Shown here: positions 54,428 to 62,224 of the stretch, piece after piece
Layout of the letters: each line of letters starts with the position of its first letter
Numbering within the stretch: the stretch's first letter is position 1
Assembly: GCA_947454465.1 (NCBI GenBank)
Contig: CANGJP010000006.1
Span: forward strand, 1 to 62,224
Direction of reading: 5' to 3'
Length of the DNA stretch: 62,224 nt
From: Pseudomonadota bacterium
Lineage (GTDB): Bacteria > Pseudomonadota > Gammaproteobacteria > Steroidobacterales > Steroidobacteraceae
The notes under the pieces: generated by a model
The model's database searches: none
Told to the model about the DNA's origin: nothing
Seen by the model: only the letters and a program-made list of their open reading frames with translations
Made by a program: the position numbers and the translations under genes

Positions 54428-55627
54428 GTGTCGATTCTGAGCGTGACCCAAGCAGAAACCGCAATCAACGTACAGGTTCCGTTACTAACGCCCACCTCTG
54501 TTGGTTTACGCCACTTACAAGGCAGCGTGCTCGCCGAAGCCATCTACATGGAGCGAGACCAACCACCATTTAACCGCGTCACCATGGACGGCATCGCTAT
54601 CAATAGCCGAACCTCCTTAAGAGACTTTCGCATTATTGGCACACAGGCAGCAGGCAGCCCACCACTTTCTATCTTGCAGACTGATGAATGCATCGAAGTC
54701 ATGACGGGCGCAGAATTACCCACCGGCTGTGACTGCGTCATCCCTGTAGAACAAATTAAGCGTAGCGACAATCGCGTTGAACTCCTCAATAGCGCAGCAA
54801 TGCATCCAAATTTGAATGTGCAACTGCGCGGTAGCGATGCCACACAAGGACAACTCATTCTGCAGCCAGGTACCCGTCTTAGTGCAACAGAAATCGCCAT
54901 CATCGCCAGTGCCGGATATCGTCAAGCAGTAGTCCGGCCCTCCCCGCGCATCGCATTAGTGTCTACAGGCAATGAACTGATAGAACCCGGCGAAGCCATA
55001 AAAGATTGGCAAATTCGACGCTCGAATACTTATGCGATCCAGGCAGCGCTTCAACAGCACGGTCACCGCCACGTCGTGGACCACCATCTAGTTGATGACA
55101 TGACATCAATGCGTAATGCACTTAACCCCATCCTGGCCGACAACGATGTAGTGATACTCAGTGGCGGGGTATCGATGGGAAAGTTCGACTACGTTCCGCA
55201 AGTACTTACTGATCTTGGCGTGCAATGTATTTTCCACAAAGTGGCACAACGCCCGGGAAAACCATTATGGTTTGGCCTGCGTAGCGATGGCAAAACGGTT
55301 TATGCACTGCCTGGTAACCCAGTATCAACACTGATCTGCCTGCATCGATATGTGCTACCAGGCCTACTCCATAGCATGGGAGCAAATGCATCTAACAGTG
55401 AACTGATCAGATTAGCACACCAGGTTAAGACCAACGCTGACATGACTTTATTCTTACCCGTCACCTTATGCCGCCAAAATGACACCGTGCAAGCCATCAC
55501 CCATCCAACACGGGGCTCAGGTGATTTCATTTCGTTGTTGGGCACACAGGGCTTTGTGCAACTACCTCAAACCGCGATCCCGCTCGAAGCAGGCACCGAG
55601 GTACCGTTTTACCGATGGCAATCCTGA
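54428..55627 (+). CDS. moeA: Molybdopterin molybdenumtransferase
   Basis: 399 aa from GTG 54428 (GGA eight bases upstream); TTG at 54416 is an alternative. Inserts molybdate into adenylylated molybdopterin. MoeA markers PPFNRVTMDGIA, MTGAELPTGCDCVIPVE and VILSGGVSMGKFDYV are intact. First of a moeA-moaA-moaC run. Confidence 0.95.
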   Translation: MSILSVTQAETAINVQVPLLTPTSVGLRHLQGSVLAEAIYMERDQPPFNRVTMDGIAINSRTSLRDFRIIGTQAAGSPPLSILQTDECIEVMTGAELPTGCDCVIPVEQIKRSDNRVELLNSAAMHPNLNVQLRGSDATQGQLILQPGTRLSATEIAIIASAGYRQAVVRPSPRIALVSTGNELIEPGEAIKDWQIRRSNTYAIQAALQQHGHRHVVDHHLVDDMTSMRNALNPILADNDVVILSGGVSMGKFDYVPQVLTDLGVQCIFHKVAQRPGKPLWFGLRSDGKTVYALPGNPVSTLICLHRYVLPGLLHSMGANASNSELIRLAHQVKTNADMTLFLPVTLCRQNDTVQAITHPTRGSGDFISLLGTQGFVQLPQTAIPLEAGTEVPFYRWQS

Positions 55628-56673
55628 ACATGCCAACGACACAAACGCCGCCCATTCACATACCCCTAGATCGATTTCGGCGACCCTTACATGATCTGCG
55701 CATCTCTGTGATGGATCGCTGTAATTTTCGCTGCCCCTACTGCATGCCGCGATCGACTTTCCATGAGCATTATCAATTTCTTAAACCAACAGAACGCCTA
55801 TCTTTCGAAGAAATCACCAGGTTGGCCAATTTGTTCGTTCAAATAGGAGTTAAAAAATTAAGACTGACCGGTGGTGAGCCTTTATTGCGCCCAAACTTGA
55901 CCGAACTAATCGCTGAATTAGGTGCTATCCATGGTGTAGAGGACATAGCCCTCACTACAAATGGTGTCTTACTTGAAAAATATGCAACTGAACTGCAAGC
56001 CAGCGGGCTGCATCGAATCACTGTAAGTCTAGACAGCCTAGATCCTGAGATCTTCAAACTCATGAGCGGCGAGGTTCAAGGGCTTGAGCAAGTATTAACC
56101 GGATTAACAGCCGCACAGCAGGTTGGCCTCAAACCGATCAAGATCAACGCCGTCATAAAAAGAGGTGTTAATGATCACACCATACTGCATCTCGCTGAGT
56201 ATTTTCGGAACACAGAAATCATTGTTCGATTTATTGAATACATGGACGTAGGCAACCGAAACCAATGGCAGGTTCAGCATGTGGTACCGTCCAAAGAGAT
56301 TCTGCACCTCATTCATGAACGCTGGCCAGTGCATAATGTTTCTAGCAATTATCTGGGTGAGGTCGCAGAACGCTATAGATATGACGATGGCGCTGGTGAA
56401 ATTGGTTTTATTTCTTCAGTTACGCAACCTTTTTGTGGCAACTGCAGCCGGGCACGGCTATCTTCTGAAGGGGTGTTTTACACCTGCCTATTCGCCACAC
56501 AAGGACTGGATCTCAAAACGCCGTTACGAATAGGCGCGAGTGATGACGAGTTAAGAGCAATGATTTGTGCCGCATGGGAAAATCGGGTTGACCGCTATAG
56601 CGAACAGCGCAGCCAACTCACCACACCTGATCAGCACCTTCACAAAATCGAGATGTACTACATTGGGGGTTGA
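55615..56673 (+). CDS. moaA: GTP 3',8-cyclase
   Basis: 352 aa. Radical SAM cluster CNFRCPYC near the N-terminus, GGEPLL, and the C-terminal second cluster in [18 protein letters not shown], ending in the conserved Gly-Gly. First step of molybdopterin synthesis. ATG 55615 overlaps moeA by 13 bases; ATG 55630 is also possible. Confidence 0.96.
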   Translation: MAILNMPTTQTPPIHIPLDRFRRPLHDLRISVMDRCNFRCPYCMPRSTFHEHYQFLKPTERLSFEEITRLANLFVQIGVKKLRLTGGEPLLRPNLTELIAELGAIHGVEDIALTTNGVLLEKYATELQASGLHRITVSLDSLDPEIFKLMSGEVQGLEQVLTGLTAAQQVGLKPIKINAVIKRGVNDHTILHLAEYFRNTEIIVRFIEYMDVGNRNQWQVQHVVPSKEILHLIHERWPVHNVSSNYLGEVAERYRYDDGAGEIGFISSVTQPFCGNCSRARLSSEGVFYTCLFATQGLDLKTPLRIGASDDELRAMICAAWENRVDRYSEQRSQLTTPDQHLHKIEMYYIGG

Positions 56674-56675
56674 AC

Positions 56676-57152
56676 ATGAATCGCTTTTCACATGTAGATA
56701 ATGACGCACAACCCACCATGGTAGATGTCAGCGACAAAGCCGTCACCAAACGCAGCGCTACCGCGACCACACACGTACGTTTTCCAGCCGAAGTGGTCGC
56801 TGCTTTATGCAAACAACAGTTCAATACTACTAAGGGGCCGATTTTTCAGACCGCTATTATTGCTGGCACCATGGCTGCCAAGCGCACCCATGAACTGATC
56901 CCCTTTTGTCATCCGTTGGGCATTGAAAACTGTAAAGTCACCATCAGTATGCAGGACAACGAAGCGGTAGTTCACTGTACCGTGTCAGTGCATCATAAGA
57001 CTGGCGTTGAAATGGAGGCACTCACAGGAGCCAGCATAGCTGCACTGACCATTTATGACATGTGCAAGGCACTCTCGCATGACATCATCATCACTGAAAC
57101 GCGACTGCTTGAGAAGCAAGGCGGAAAAAGCGCACCGTTCAACGCCTCTTAA
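56676..57152 (+). CDS. moaC: Cyclic pyranopterin monophosphate synthase
   Basis: 158 aa from ATG 56676, three bases after the moaA stop, with GGGGG upstream. MoaC motifs [22 protein letters not shown] and [24 protein letters not shown] are intact. Confidence 0.96.
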   Translation: MNRFSHVDNDAQPTMVDVSDKAVTKRSATATTHVRFPAEVVAALCKQQFNTTKGPIFQTAIIAGTMAAKRTHELIPFCHPLGIENCKVTISMQDNEAVVHCTVSVHHKTGVEMEALTGASIAALTIYDMCKALSHDIIITETRLLEKQGGKSAPFNAS

Positions 57153-57161
57153 AAGCTAAGC

Positions 57162-57242
57162 GTCTGTATTTTGCAGAACTACAGTTACTGTAGTAAACAG
57201 CAGCCTTGTATACAGACATCAAAAACGTGATGCCCTATCACG
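57162..57242. repeat. Nested inverted repeats in the moaC-moaD gap
   Basis: GTCTGTAT (57162-57169) with ATACAGAC (57210-57217) encloses CTACAGT-T-ACTGTAG (57179-57193), and CGTGAT/ATCACG (57226-57231 with 57237-57242) follows. Could be a terminator-like or regulatory RNA, or an operator. No T run after any stem. Confidence 0.5.
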
Positions 57243-57310
57243 GATGAGATTTGAACAGCCATTAATTTCAACCACCTGATCCATATCAATCCTTGCTGAC
57301 CCTCATCACC

Positions 57311-57553
57311 ATGCTGACCTTGCATCTACATTATTTTGCCATTTTCCGCGAGCAAGCTGGTAAACCCAGTGAAAAACATTCCACTCATGCATCGACGGCC
57401 GCCGAGTTATACACCGAACTGCAACAGCTATATGACTTTAAGCTGCCACCCTCACAAGTCAAAGTCGCCATTAATCAGGAATTTTGCGATTGGCAACAAC
57501 GATTGGAATCGGGTGACCACGTGGCATTTATTCCCCCAGTGGCAGGTGGCTAA
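57311..57553 (+). CDS. moaD: Molybdopterin synthase sulfur carrier subunit
   Basis: 80 aa from ATG 57311, ubiquitin-like, ending in the conserved Gly-Gly (PPVAGG) that carries the sulfur. Three bases before moaE. Alternative TTG at 57293. Confidence 0.92.
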   Translation: MLTLHLHYFAIFREQAGKPSEKHSTHASTAAELYTELQQLYDFKLPPSQVKVAINQEFCDWQQRLESGDHVAFIPPVAGG

Positions 57554-57556
57554 ACC

Positions 57557-58003
57557 ATGCTAAGTTCATTCAAATTCAGTATTGATGCAATAGACGTCGC
57601 AAGACTACAGGACAACCTTAGCCATCCTTCAGCAGGGGCAGTGGTAACCTTTGAAGGCCGCGTGCGCAACCATAATGAAGGCCAGCGTGTCGTTCGCCTT
57701 GAATATGAAGCTTTTATCGAACTAGCCAGCAAAGAAGGTCAGCGCATCATCGACGAAGCCCTGAAGCACCATACGATCGTAACTGCTCATTGTGTACACC
57801 GCACGGGCCTACTTGAAATCGGTGAAGTCGCCGTCTGGATTGGAGTGAGCGCCGGACATCGCGGCGCTGCATTTGATGCTTGCCGCTATATCATTGACCA
57901 ACTAAAACAACGTGTTCCCATTTGGAAAAAAGAACACTACGACAGTGGCAACTCCGGATGGATACATTGCGACACCACACCGAATAATCCAACTTCGTTA
58001 TAG
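57557..58003 (+). CDS. moaE: Molybdopterin synthase catalytic subunit
   Basis: 148 aa. MoaE motifs VVTFEGRVRNHNEGQRV, HRTGLLEIGEVAVWIGVSAGHR and PIWKKEHY (catalytic Lys pair) are intact. Pairs with MoaD to add the dithiolene sulfurs. No molybdoenzyme is in the window. Confidence 0.95.
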   Translation: MLSSFKFSIDAIDVARLQDNLSHPSAGAVVTFEGRVRNHNEGQRVVRLEYEAFIELASKEGQRIIDEALKHHTIVTAHCVHRTGLLEIGEVAVWIGVSAGHRGAAFDACRYIIDQLKQRVPIWKKEHYDSGNSGWIHCDTTPNNPTSL

Positions 58004-58045
58004 GTCAAAAATCATCACATCTTAAATAATAGGAGTCGCACGCTA

Positions 58046-59374
58046 TCAGTTCAATGGAGTTTTACCGGTGTACTGAAGAACATATAAGCCACCGGTAAAC
58101 CTGTCATTGGCATAAATCAATCCATTTTTACCGACGATCAGGTCATTCATTTGGATGACACCGCCCTTATTTCCAGGAACTTTGGGCGCAAAGAAAGCAA
58201 TTTCTTTTGGTGCTTGGGGGTTTTCAATCGAATAAATTCGCAACCCGCCGCCAAACTGCGCCGTCACCACTGTGTTCTTTAGTACCTGTGACACCTCAGC
58301 CATATTGTTCTGATTGATATTGTGTGCGCCAAATCGCCCACCGGCTTTACACAGCGCAGAGATGTTCTCAGGGATGGGTAGCGTGGATACAGGGAAGGGC
58401 CGCGTTTCATTCTGTATATCAATGATACTGATGCGCATCGGCCAATCTGCGCATTCATCTTTAGTCGATTCCTGCGAGGCCACTAACAAACCCCGGTCGA
58501 GAATTGGCAGTACCGTATGCATGAAACCCTGATTCAAAGATTGCCAAGAAATGCGCGAAACTTCCTTTGGCTTTGACTTATCTGCAATATCAAGCACGAC
58601 AATCCCGCCGTCAATCCAGCCCACATAAGCTCGATCAGGACGCTCAGGCGGCACTAGCAAAGTATGCAAACGAAAGCCACTATCGAAAGGCTTAACGCGT
58701 ACCGGTGGGGCCACTTGGTCACCGACTTGGGTGCCAGGTAACCACCAACGCCCCACTTCCTTTGGGTCTTTGGGATTCTGCATATCGACAATCATGAGCA
58801 TCTGATCATCAAGCGGATTGTTTGGCACAAAATCTTTGGCTCCGGTAGCCAGATAGGCATACTTTCCGTCCGTGAATGTTAGGTAATGCGTACCACGGGA
58901 ACGGGGGCCGGTAAGATCCATATAGGAAAGCAATTGTGGATTAGTTGCATCGCTAACGTCATACGTTTTGATCCCACCATGGGGTTGACCGACGGTGAGT
59001 GTCTGCCGCGCAACGACCAATACATTGCCACTTAATCCTAAAGAGTTACAGCGAACAAATTCCGCCTCGACAGGAATCTGCTTGATGACTACCGGTTTAG
59101 CCGGGACGGTTACATCAATCACACTGAAACACTGTGGACCCGACTCATGAGCCAGAAACAATACGGTTTTATTTCCGTATTGCTTTAATGCCAGCCCCTC
59201 GCCTCCTTTGCCGGCACCATTCATGTCGGTATGGCCAACCAAACGCAAATTTAGACTGTCCGGTAACGTCGCCGCAATCGCCATAGACTGCATACTTAGA
59301 GACGCACAGAGGGCGACGACTCCGCAAAGTTTCCTCAGATGGCGTTTACTGATTGCGCTCACAAATAAATACAT
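58046..59374 (-). CDS. Secreted LVIVD-repeat beta-propeller protein
   Basis: 442 aa from ATG 59374, ten bases after the upstream stop, with GGATAGAAG as ribosome-binding site. Signal peptide ends SMAIAA. LVIVD-like blades, for example CFSVIDVTVPAKPVVIK, KTYDVSDATNPQLLSYM and IRIYSIENPQAPKEIAFF-like segments. Extracellular or periplasmic; no activity known. In the same operon as the S9-like gene. Confidence 0.8.
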   Translation of the reverse strand: MYLFVSAISKRHLRKLCGVVALCASLSMQSMAIAATLPDSLNLRLVGHTDMNGAGKGGEGLALKQYGNKTVLFLAHESGPQCFSVIDVTVPAKPVVIKQIPVEAEFVRCNSLGLSGNVLVVARQTLTVGQPHGGIKTYDVSDATNPQLLSYMDLTGPRSRGTHYLTFTDGKYAYLATGAKDFVPNNPLDDQMLMIVDMQNPKDPKEVGRWWLPGTQVGDQVAPPVRVKPFDSGFRLHTLLVPPERPDRAYVGWIDGGIVVLDIADKSKPKEVSRISWQSLNQGFMHTVLPILDRGLLVASQESTKDECADWPMRISIIDIQNETRPFPVSTLPIPENISALCKAGGRFGAHNINQNNMAEVSQVLKNTVVTAQFGGGLRIYSIENPQAPKEIAFFAPKVPGNKGGVIQMNDLIVGKNGLIYANDRFTGGLYVLQYTGKTPLN

Positions 59375-59384
59375 GACTTCTATC

Positions 59385-61475
59385 CTATTTTTTATTTTCA
59401 GTATCCGGATCGACATCGCTGACAAATACCCGACCCACGTTACCCACTTGCGGCGGAAGCATAAATGTCACCATGGCCTCATACTGGGTCGCCAACCACT
59501 GATCAGCGAGACTGGCATTGACGTTGGCTGTATAACGAGTCACCGTGCCCGCCGTTTTACTGACAGCATCGGATAACCCGCCATCCAGTGAGGACAGCAT
59601 TCGCAGCTTGTCATCAAACATTTCGTAACCAATCATCACATCGCTATTGGCTGGAAAAGTCCATGAACCCGGTGTACCAGCCACAATGTTACTACCGTAC
59701 ATACGAGTCCATAAACGCACAGTAGGATTGTCATTAAGCAAATAAGGTGTTTTACCACTGTTATTCATTCTTGGGTAAGGTTCAGCAAAGAACTTAGGAT
59801 CCAGCCTAGGATTAAAGGCTATTGCACAGTGCATCGAGCTGCCATAGACCAATGCCGCCAGCGCTGCATAGGCGGAAGCATCTTTACCGTACACGCAAGC
59901 CGGGCCAAATTCGTCGAGCTTAAATTCCTTACGCACATTTTTAGCGACTAGGTTAATACGCTGGGCAACTTGCTTACGCCATAAATCCCCGTCTTTAACT
60001 TTGGACACTGCCGCTGGCAACCCGACCGGGACGCGCACCACGGTCAATCCATTTACCGCGAACCATTCAGCCGTAAGATTGACAGTATGCAACTCGGCAG
60101 CTGCAACCACGTCATCCACAACCAGTGGCATCAAGACCATGCCCTTGCTCTGCTTAGTATTTCTAGCTGGGGTTACGGCAACGGGTAAGTATCCAGGCAA
60201 CCAACTGGGTTCGAGGTAGGTTTCACCTAGAGTCTGTTCGGTGATGGATCGCATGTGGGTAATACGTGCGATGGTATTGTCGCCGCGGTGCCATACGTAG
60301 TAAGTACCCGGATTGATCGCACTTTCGACTGAAAACAGGATGGTGGCACGATCATCCGTAGCACCTAACCATTTGATCGTTGAGCCAGCAAAAATCTTAT
60401 AACGAGCAAAGGTTGCAGCCAGCATGTTCTGCGCACCCTGTGAATCACTATCAAAAGGTCCGAACCGTAAGTCTGGAGCACTGAATTGAACACCTAAGGG
60501 TTGCCCTAGGTTTGCAGTTTTCACCACATTACCGGCAGGGCTCAAACGATCCGGCAACAATTTGTGAATTTTGGCCCAAATATCAGGGTAATCAAGCTCA
60601 CTTGAATCCCAGATCTCTTCCAGTTCTGCAGGATTTTTGTTTTCTACAGGTGACCAGCTCTTACTTTTTGCATCCCAACTGGCGTGCATCATTTGCCCGC
60701 CAAGCTTACGGACCTCGTAGAACATTTTATCGCCAGCAAGGTTAGAGAAAAATCGCAGTGGGAAGCCATAAACGGCTTTACCGAAATCACTGGCTTTATT
60801 GCTTTCTAAATTCCAGTCGAGCAATTTGCAATAAATCGTATTGGAAGGCAGATCATCTGCAGTGGGTATGTTGAAACTCTCGCTATCACCAGACAGACTG
60901 CGTGTTTTAGATTTTACCGGTTGTTTCTGATAGCACTCGCTGATGAGCACATGATTCGGATCACGCCATGGCGCACGCACCAACTCTGAAGAGATTTGAT
61001 TACTTTGCACGCGCTCCAATACTTTTTTTGATTTAAGGTCAAGCGTGGCGATGTACAGACTCGGGCGGGGGTTTTCATCAGAACTACTGGCCGCACTATT
61101 AACATCGGCCCACACTACCAATCTATCTTCACTGGCCCACCCATAACTACGTACCGACTTTAAGTAAGGAATTTCCAGCTTAAAGATTGGCGTCACTTCC
61201 TTGCCAGAAATATCCAGCACCGCAAGTGTAGTGACGCTTTCGGGTTGACGACTGATCAGCGCCACACGCGTACCCAAAGGCGACAAACTCGGTTGGCTAT
61301 AATCCGGCCGAGCGGCATACATCAACGCACTGGGTGCTTCAACAGCAGGTGCTGCTTTCGCGGCAACAATGCCCTTAAATGCACTGAGATCACTACCCGC
61401 CTGTTGAGCAAATGAAGGATCACTTCCTGCAGTGACAACCGCAAACATCCACAAACTGAATACTAGTTTTTTCAT
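59385..61475 (-). CDS. Secreted S9-family prolyl-oligopeptidase-like protein without catalytic Ser
   Basis: 696 aa from ATG 61475 (GGATG upstream); signal peptide ends FAQQ. An N-terminal propeller-like part (SPLGTRVALISRQPES) and a C-terminal alpha/beta-hydrolase part with ACVYGKDASAYAAL, which aligns to the S9 nucleophile motif GGSYGGYAAL. The Ser is Asp (D532, codon GAT at 59880-59882), and I see no clear catalytic His near the C-terminus. Probably a pseudo-enzyme or a different chemistry. Ten bases before the LVIVD gene. Confidence 0.72.
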   Translation of the reverse strand: MKKLVFSLWMFAVVTAGSDPSFAQQAGSDLSAFKGIVAAKAAPAVEAPSALMYAARPDYSQPSLSPLGTRVALISRQPESVTTLAVLDISGKEVTPIFKLEIPYLKSVRSYGWASEDRLVVWADVNSAASSSDENPRPSLYIATLDLKSKKVLERVQSNQISSELVRAPWRDPNHVLISECYQKQPVKSKTRSLSGDSESFNIPTADDLPSNTIYCKLLDWNLESNKASDFGKAVYGFPLRFFSNLAGDKMFYEVRKLGGQMMHASWDAKSKSWSPVENKNPAELEEIWDSSELDYPDIWAKIHKLLPDRLSPAGNVVKTANLGQPLGVQFSAPDLRFGPFDSDSQGAQNMLAATFARYKIFAGSTIKWLGATDDRATILFSVESAINPGTYYVWHRGDNTIARITHMRSITEQTLGETYLEPSWLPGYLPVAVTPARNTKQSKGMVLMPLVVDDVVAAAELHTVNLTAEWFAVNGLTVVRVPVGLPAAVSKVKDGDLWRKQVAQRINLVAKNVRKEFKLDEFGPACVYGKDASAYAALAALVYGSSMHCAIAFNPRLDPKFFAEPYPRMNNSGKTPYLLNDNPTVRLWTRMYGSNIVAGTPGSWTFPANSDVMIGYEMFDDKLRMLSSLDGGLSDAVSKTAGTVTRYTANVNASLADQWLATQYEAMVTFMLPPQVGNVGRVFVSDVDPDTENKK

Positions 61476-61743
61476 TTTTTCATCCACAAACACATTCAAA
61501 CCGTGCTGCTTTTCATAGCCATTGTATATTGAGGCTACGTTTTAATCCCCGCGTTCCTGTATCGCAAGGGATACTCCATATCTACAAAGCCAAGGTGCCG
61601 AGACTTCATTGAATCTCCCCTGCCATACTGCCCCAGCACAGAACCCTAAAATAACAACTGTCCACACGTCCACTGATAGTATGGCAGGCCATAACTGAGT
61701 CGAAACTGAACGACTATGTTGCTTCAACCCCGAGCGGGTATTT

Positions 61744-62224
61744 TCATTTCGGGGAGGACGTTGCCTGGGGTACCAGCACTGGGAATGCCACCCGTTCGCC
61801 CGCTGTGGCCATCCGAGTTGCCGGCTGAATAAAAGTGAACAGCACAGGACCCGCTTCCTTAGGTAAGGTCAAACCAATATTCTTAGCCCCGCTGACAGGC
61901 TTGGGCGTTTCCAAACGCAATGCAACCAGTTCGTGCTGTGCCTGCTGATTGGCTGAGGCGTAAGCGGCAAGAAACCTGACTTCACTGGCCGTGGGAAACG
62001 CTGTCACCACCAAGGCCGCAGACGACCCATTGACTATTAAACGACTGCCAGACTGCAAGGCATCCTTGGTGCGCTGCACCAGCACAGTCAGAGCCGCTTC
62101 ATCAGATACGGCCAAGTCAGTTGGATCGGGATGCTTTGGGCTGACCGCGCTGATCAACCCAAGCAAATCCAACTCTAACGCCACCTCAATGTGCTCATCA
62201 CGCAAGGTAATACGGGCAGTGTTC
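61744..62224 (-). CDS. Unknown protein, C-terminal part (runs off the right edge)
   Basis: The frame is open to the window edge, so about 159 residues are seen and the N-terminus is missing. The visible part (VALELDLLGLISAV, SGSRLIVNGSSAALVVTAF, then LFTFIQPATRMATAGERVAF) has alternating beta-like character and ends in a Pro/Ser-rich tail. No family recognised. The 268-base gap to the S9-like gene holds no gene I can support. Confidence 0.55.
   Translation of the reverse strand, partial: NTARITLRDEHIEVALELDLLGLISAVSPKHPDPTDLAVSDEAALTVLVQRTKDALQSGSRLIVNGSSAALVVTAFPTASEVRFLAAYASANQQAQHELVALRLETPKPVSGAKNIGLTLPKEAGPVLFTFIQPATRMATAGERVAFPVLVPQATSSPK

Noticed and set aside
57179-57193. LexA box at the moaC-moaD palindrome
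   Set aside because: The spacing does not match CTGT-N8-ACAG, and the neighbouring genes are not SOS genes.

Overview
The window reads as chromosome of a Gammaproteobacterium. The order hemA-prfA-prmC, divergent from a TPR lipoprotein-lolB-ispE-tRNA-Gln-prs-rplY-pth-ychF, is the arrangement I recall from Pseudomonas-type genomes. The left edge has tRNA-Tyr, tRNA-Gly and tRNA-Thr ahead of an EF-Tu gene. Genus cannot be fixed from the sequence. I see no transposase, phage gene, CRISPR array or rRNA.

Layout. 1-2.2 kb: EF-Tu start, three tRNAs behind a clear promoter, murI and a PilZ-like protein. 2.4-9 kb: M48 lipoprotein protease, small secreted protein, [2Fe-2S] ferredoxin, LhgO-like FAD enzyme, YVTN beta-propeller, octahaem TPR cytochrome, DoxX-like membrane protein. 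9-39 kb: a large accessory region that looks catabolic. It holds two MFS transporters, dihydrolipoyl dehydrogenase, a two-component system, and a three-gene operon (Gfo/Idh/MocA dehydrogenase, EboE-like TIM barrel, beta-hydroxyacid dehydrogenase). It also has a secreted DUF6152 protein, two secreted tandem-SnoaL proteins, and a thiamine-type 2-oxoacid dehydrogenase operon (E1alpha, E1beta, aldehyde dehydrogenase, E2). A second beta-hydroxyacid dehydrogenase, an M24 creatinase-fold protein paired with a CobW metallochaperone, a dihaem cytochrome c, twin sulfatases and a YHYH protein complete it. 39-41 kb: Sel1 and DUF3500 proteins and tRNA-Met. 41-54 kb: the conserved housekeeping block, then ppiB and mtgA. 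54-58 kb: molybdenum cofactor genes moeA-moaA-moaC and moaD-moaE. 58-62 kb: LVIVD-repeat protein, a degenerate S9-family protein and a truncated gene at the edge.

How the genes may work together (inference). The 9-37 kb region has secreted sulfatases and cyclase-like proteins that could act on a sulfated substrate outside the cytoplasm, importers, cytoplasmic sugar-acid or hydroxy-acid dehydrogenases, and an acyl-CoA-forming 2-oxoacid dehydrogenase complex with its E3 nearby. The substrate is unknown. Several members carry unusual active-site changes: both sulfatases lack the paired N-terminal Asp metal ligands, the M24 protein has Cys at a metal Asp position, and the S9-like protein near the right edge has Asp where the nucleophile Ser should be. 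Four otherwise unrelated secreted proteins share Met/Gly/Ala-rich or Gly-rich segments. These are the strongest leads for an undescribed system.

Start codons were chosen by Shine-Dalgarno match, signal peptide position and family N-termini; several genes appear to use GTG or TTG.
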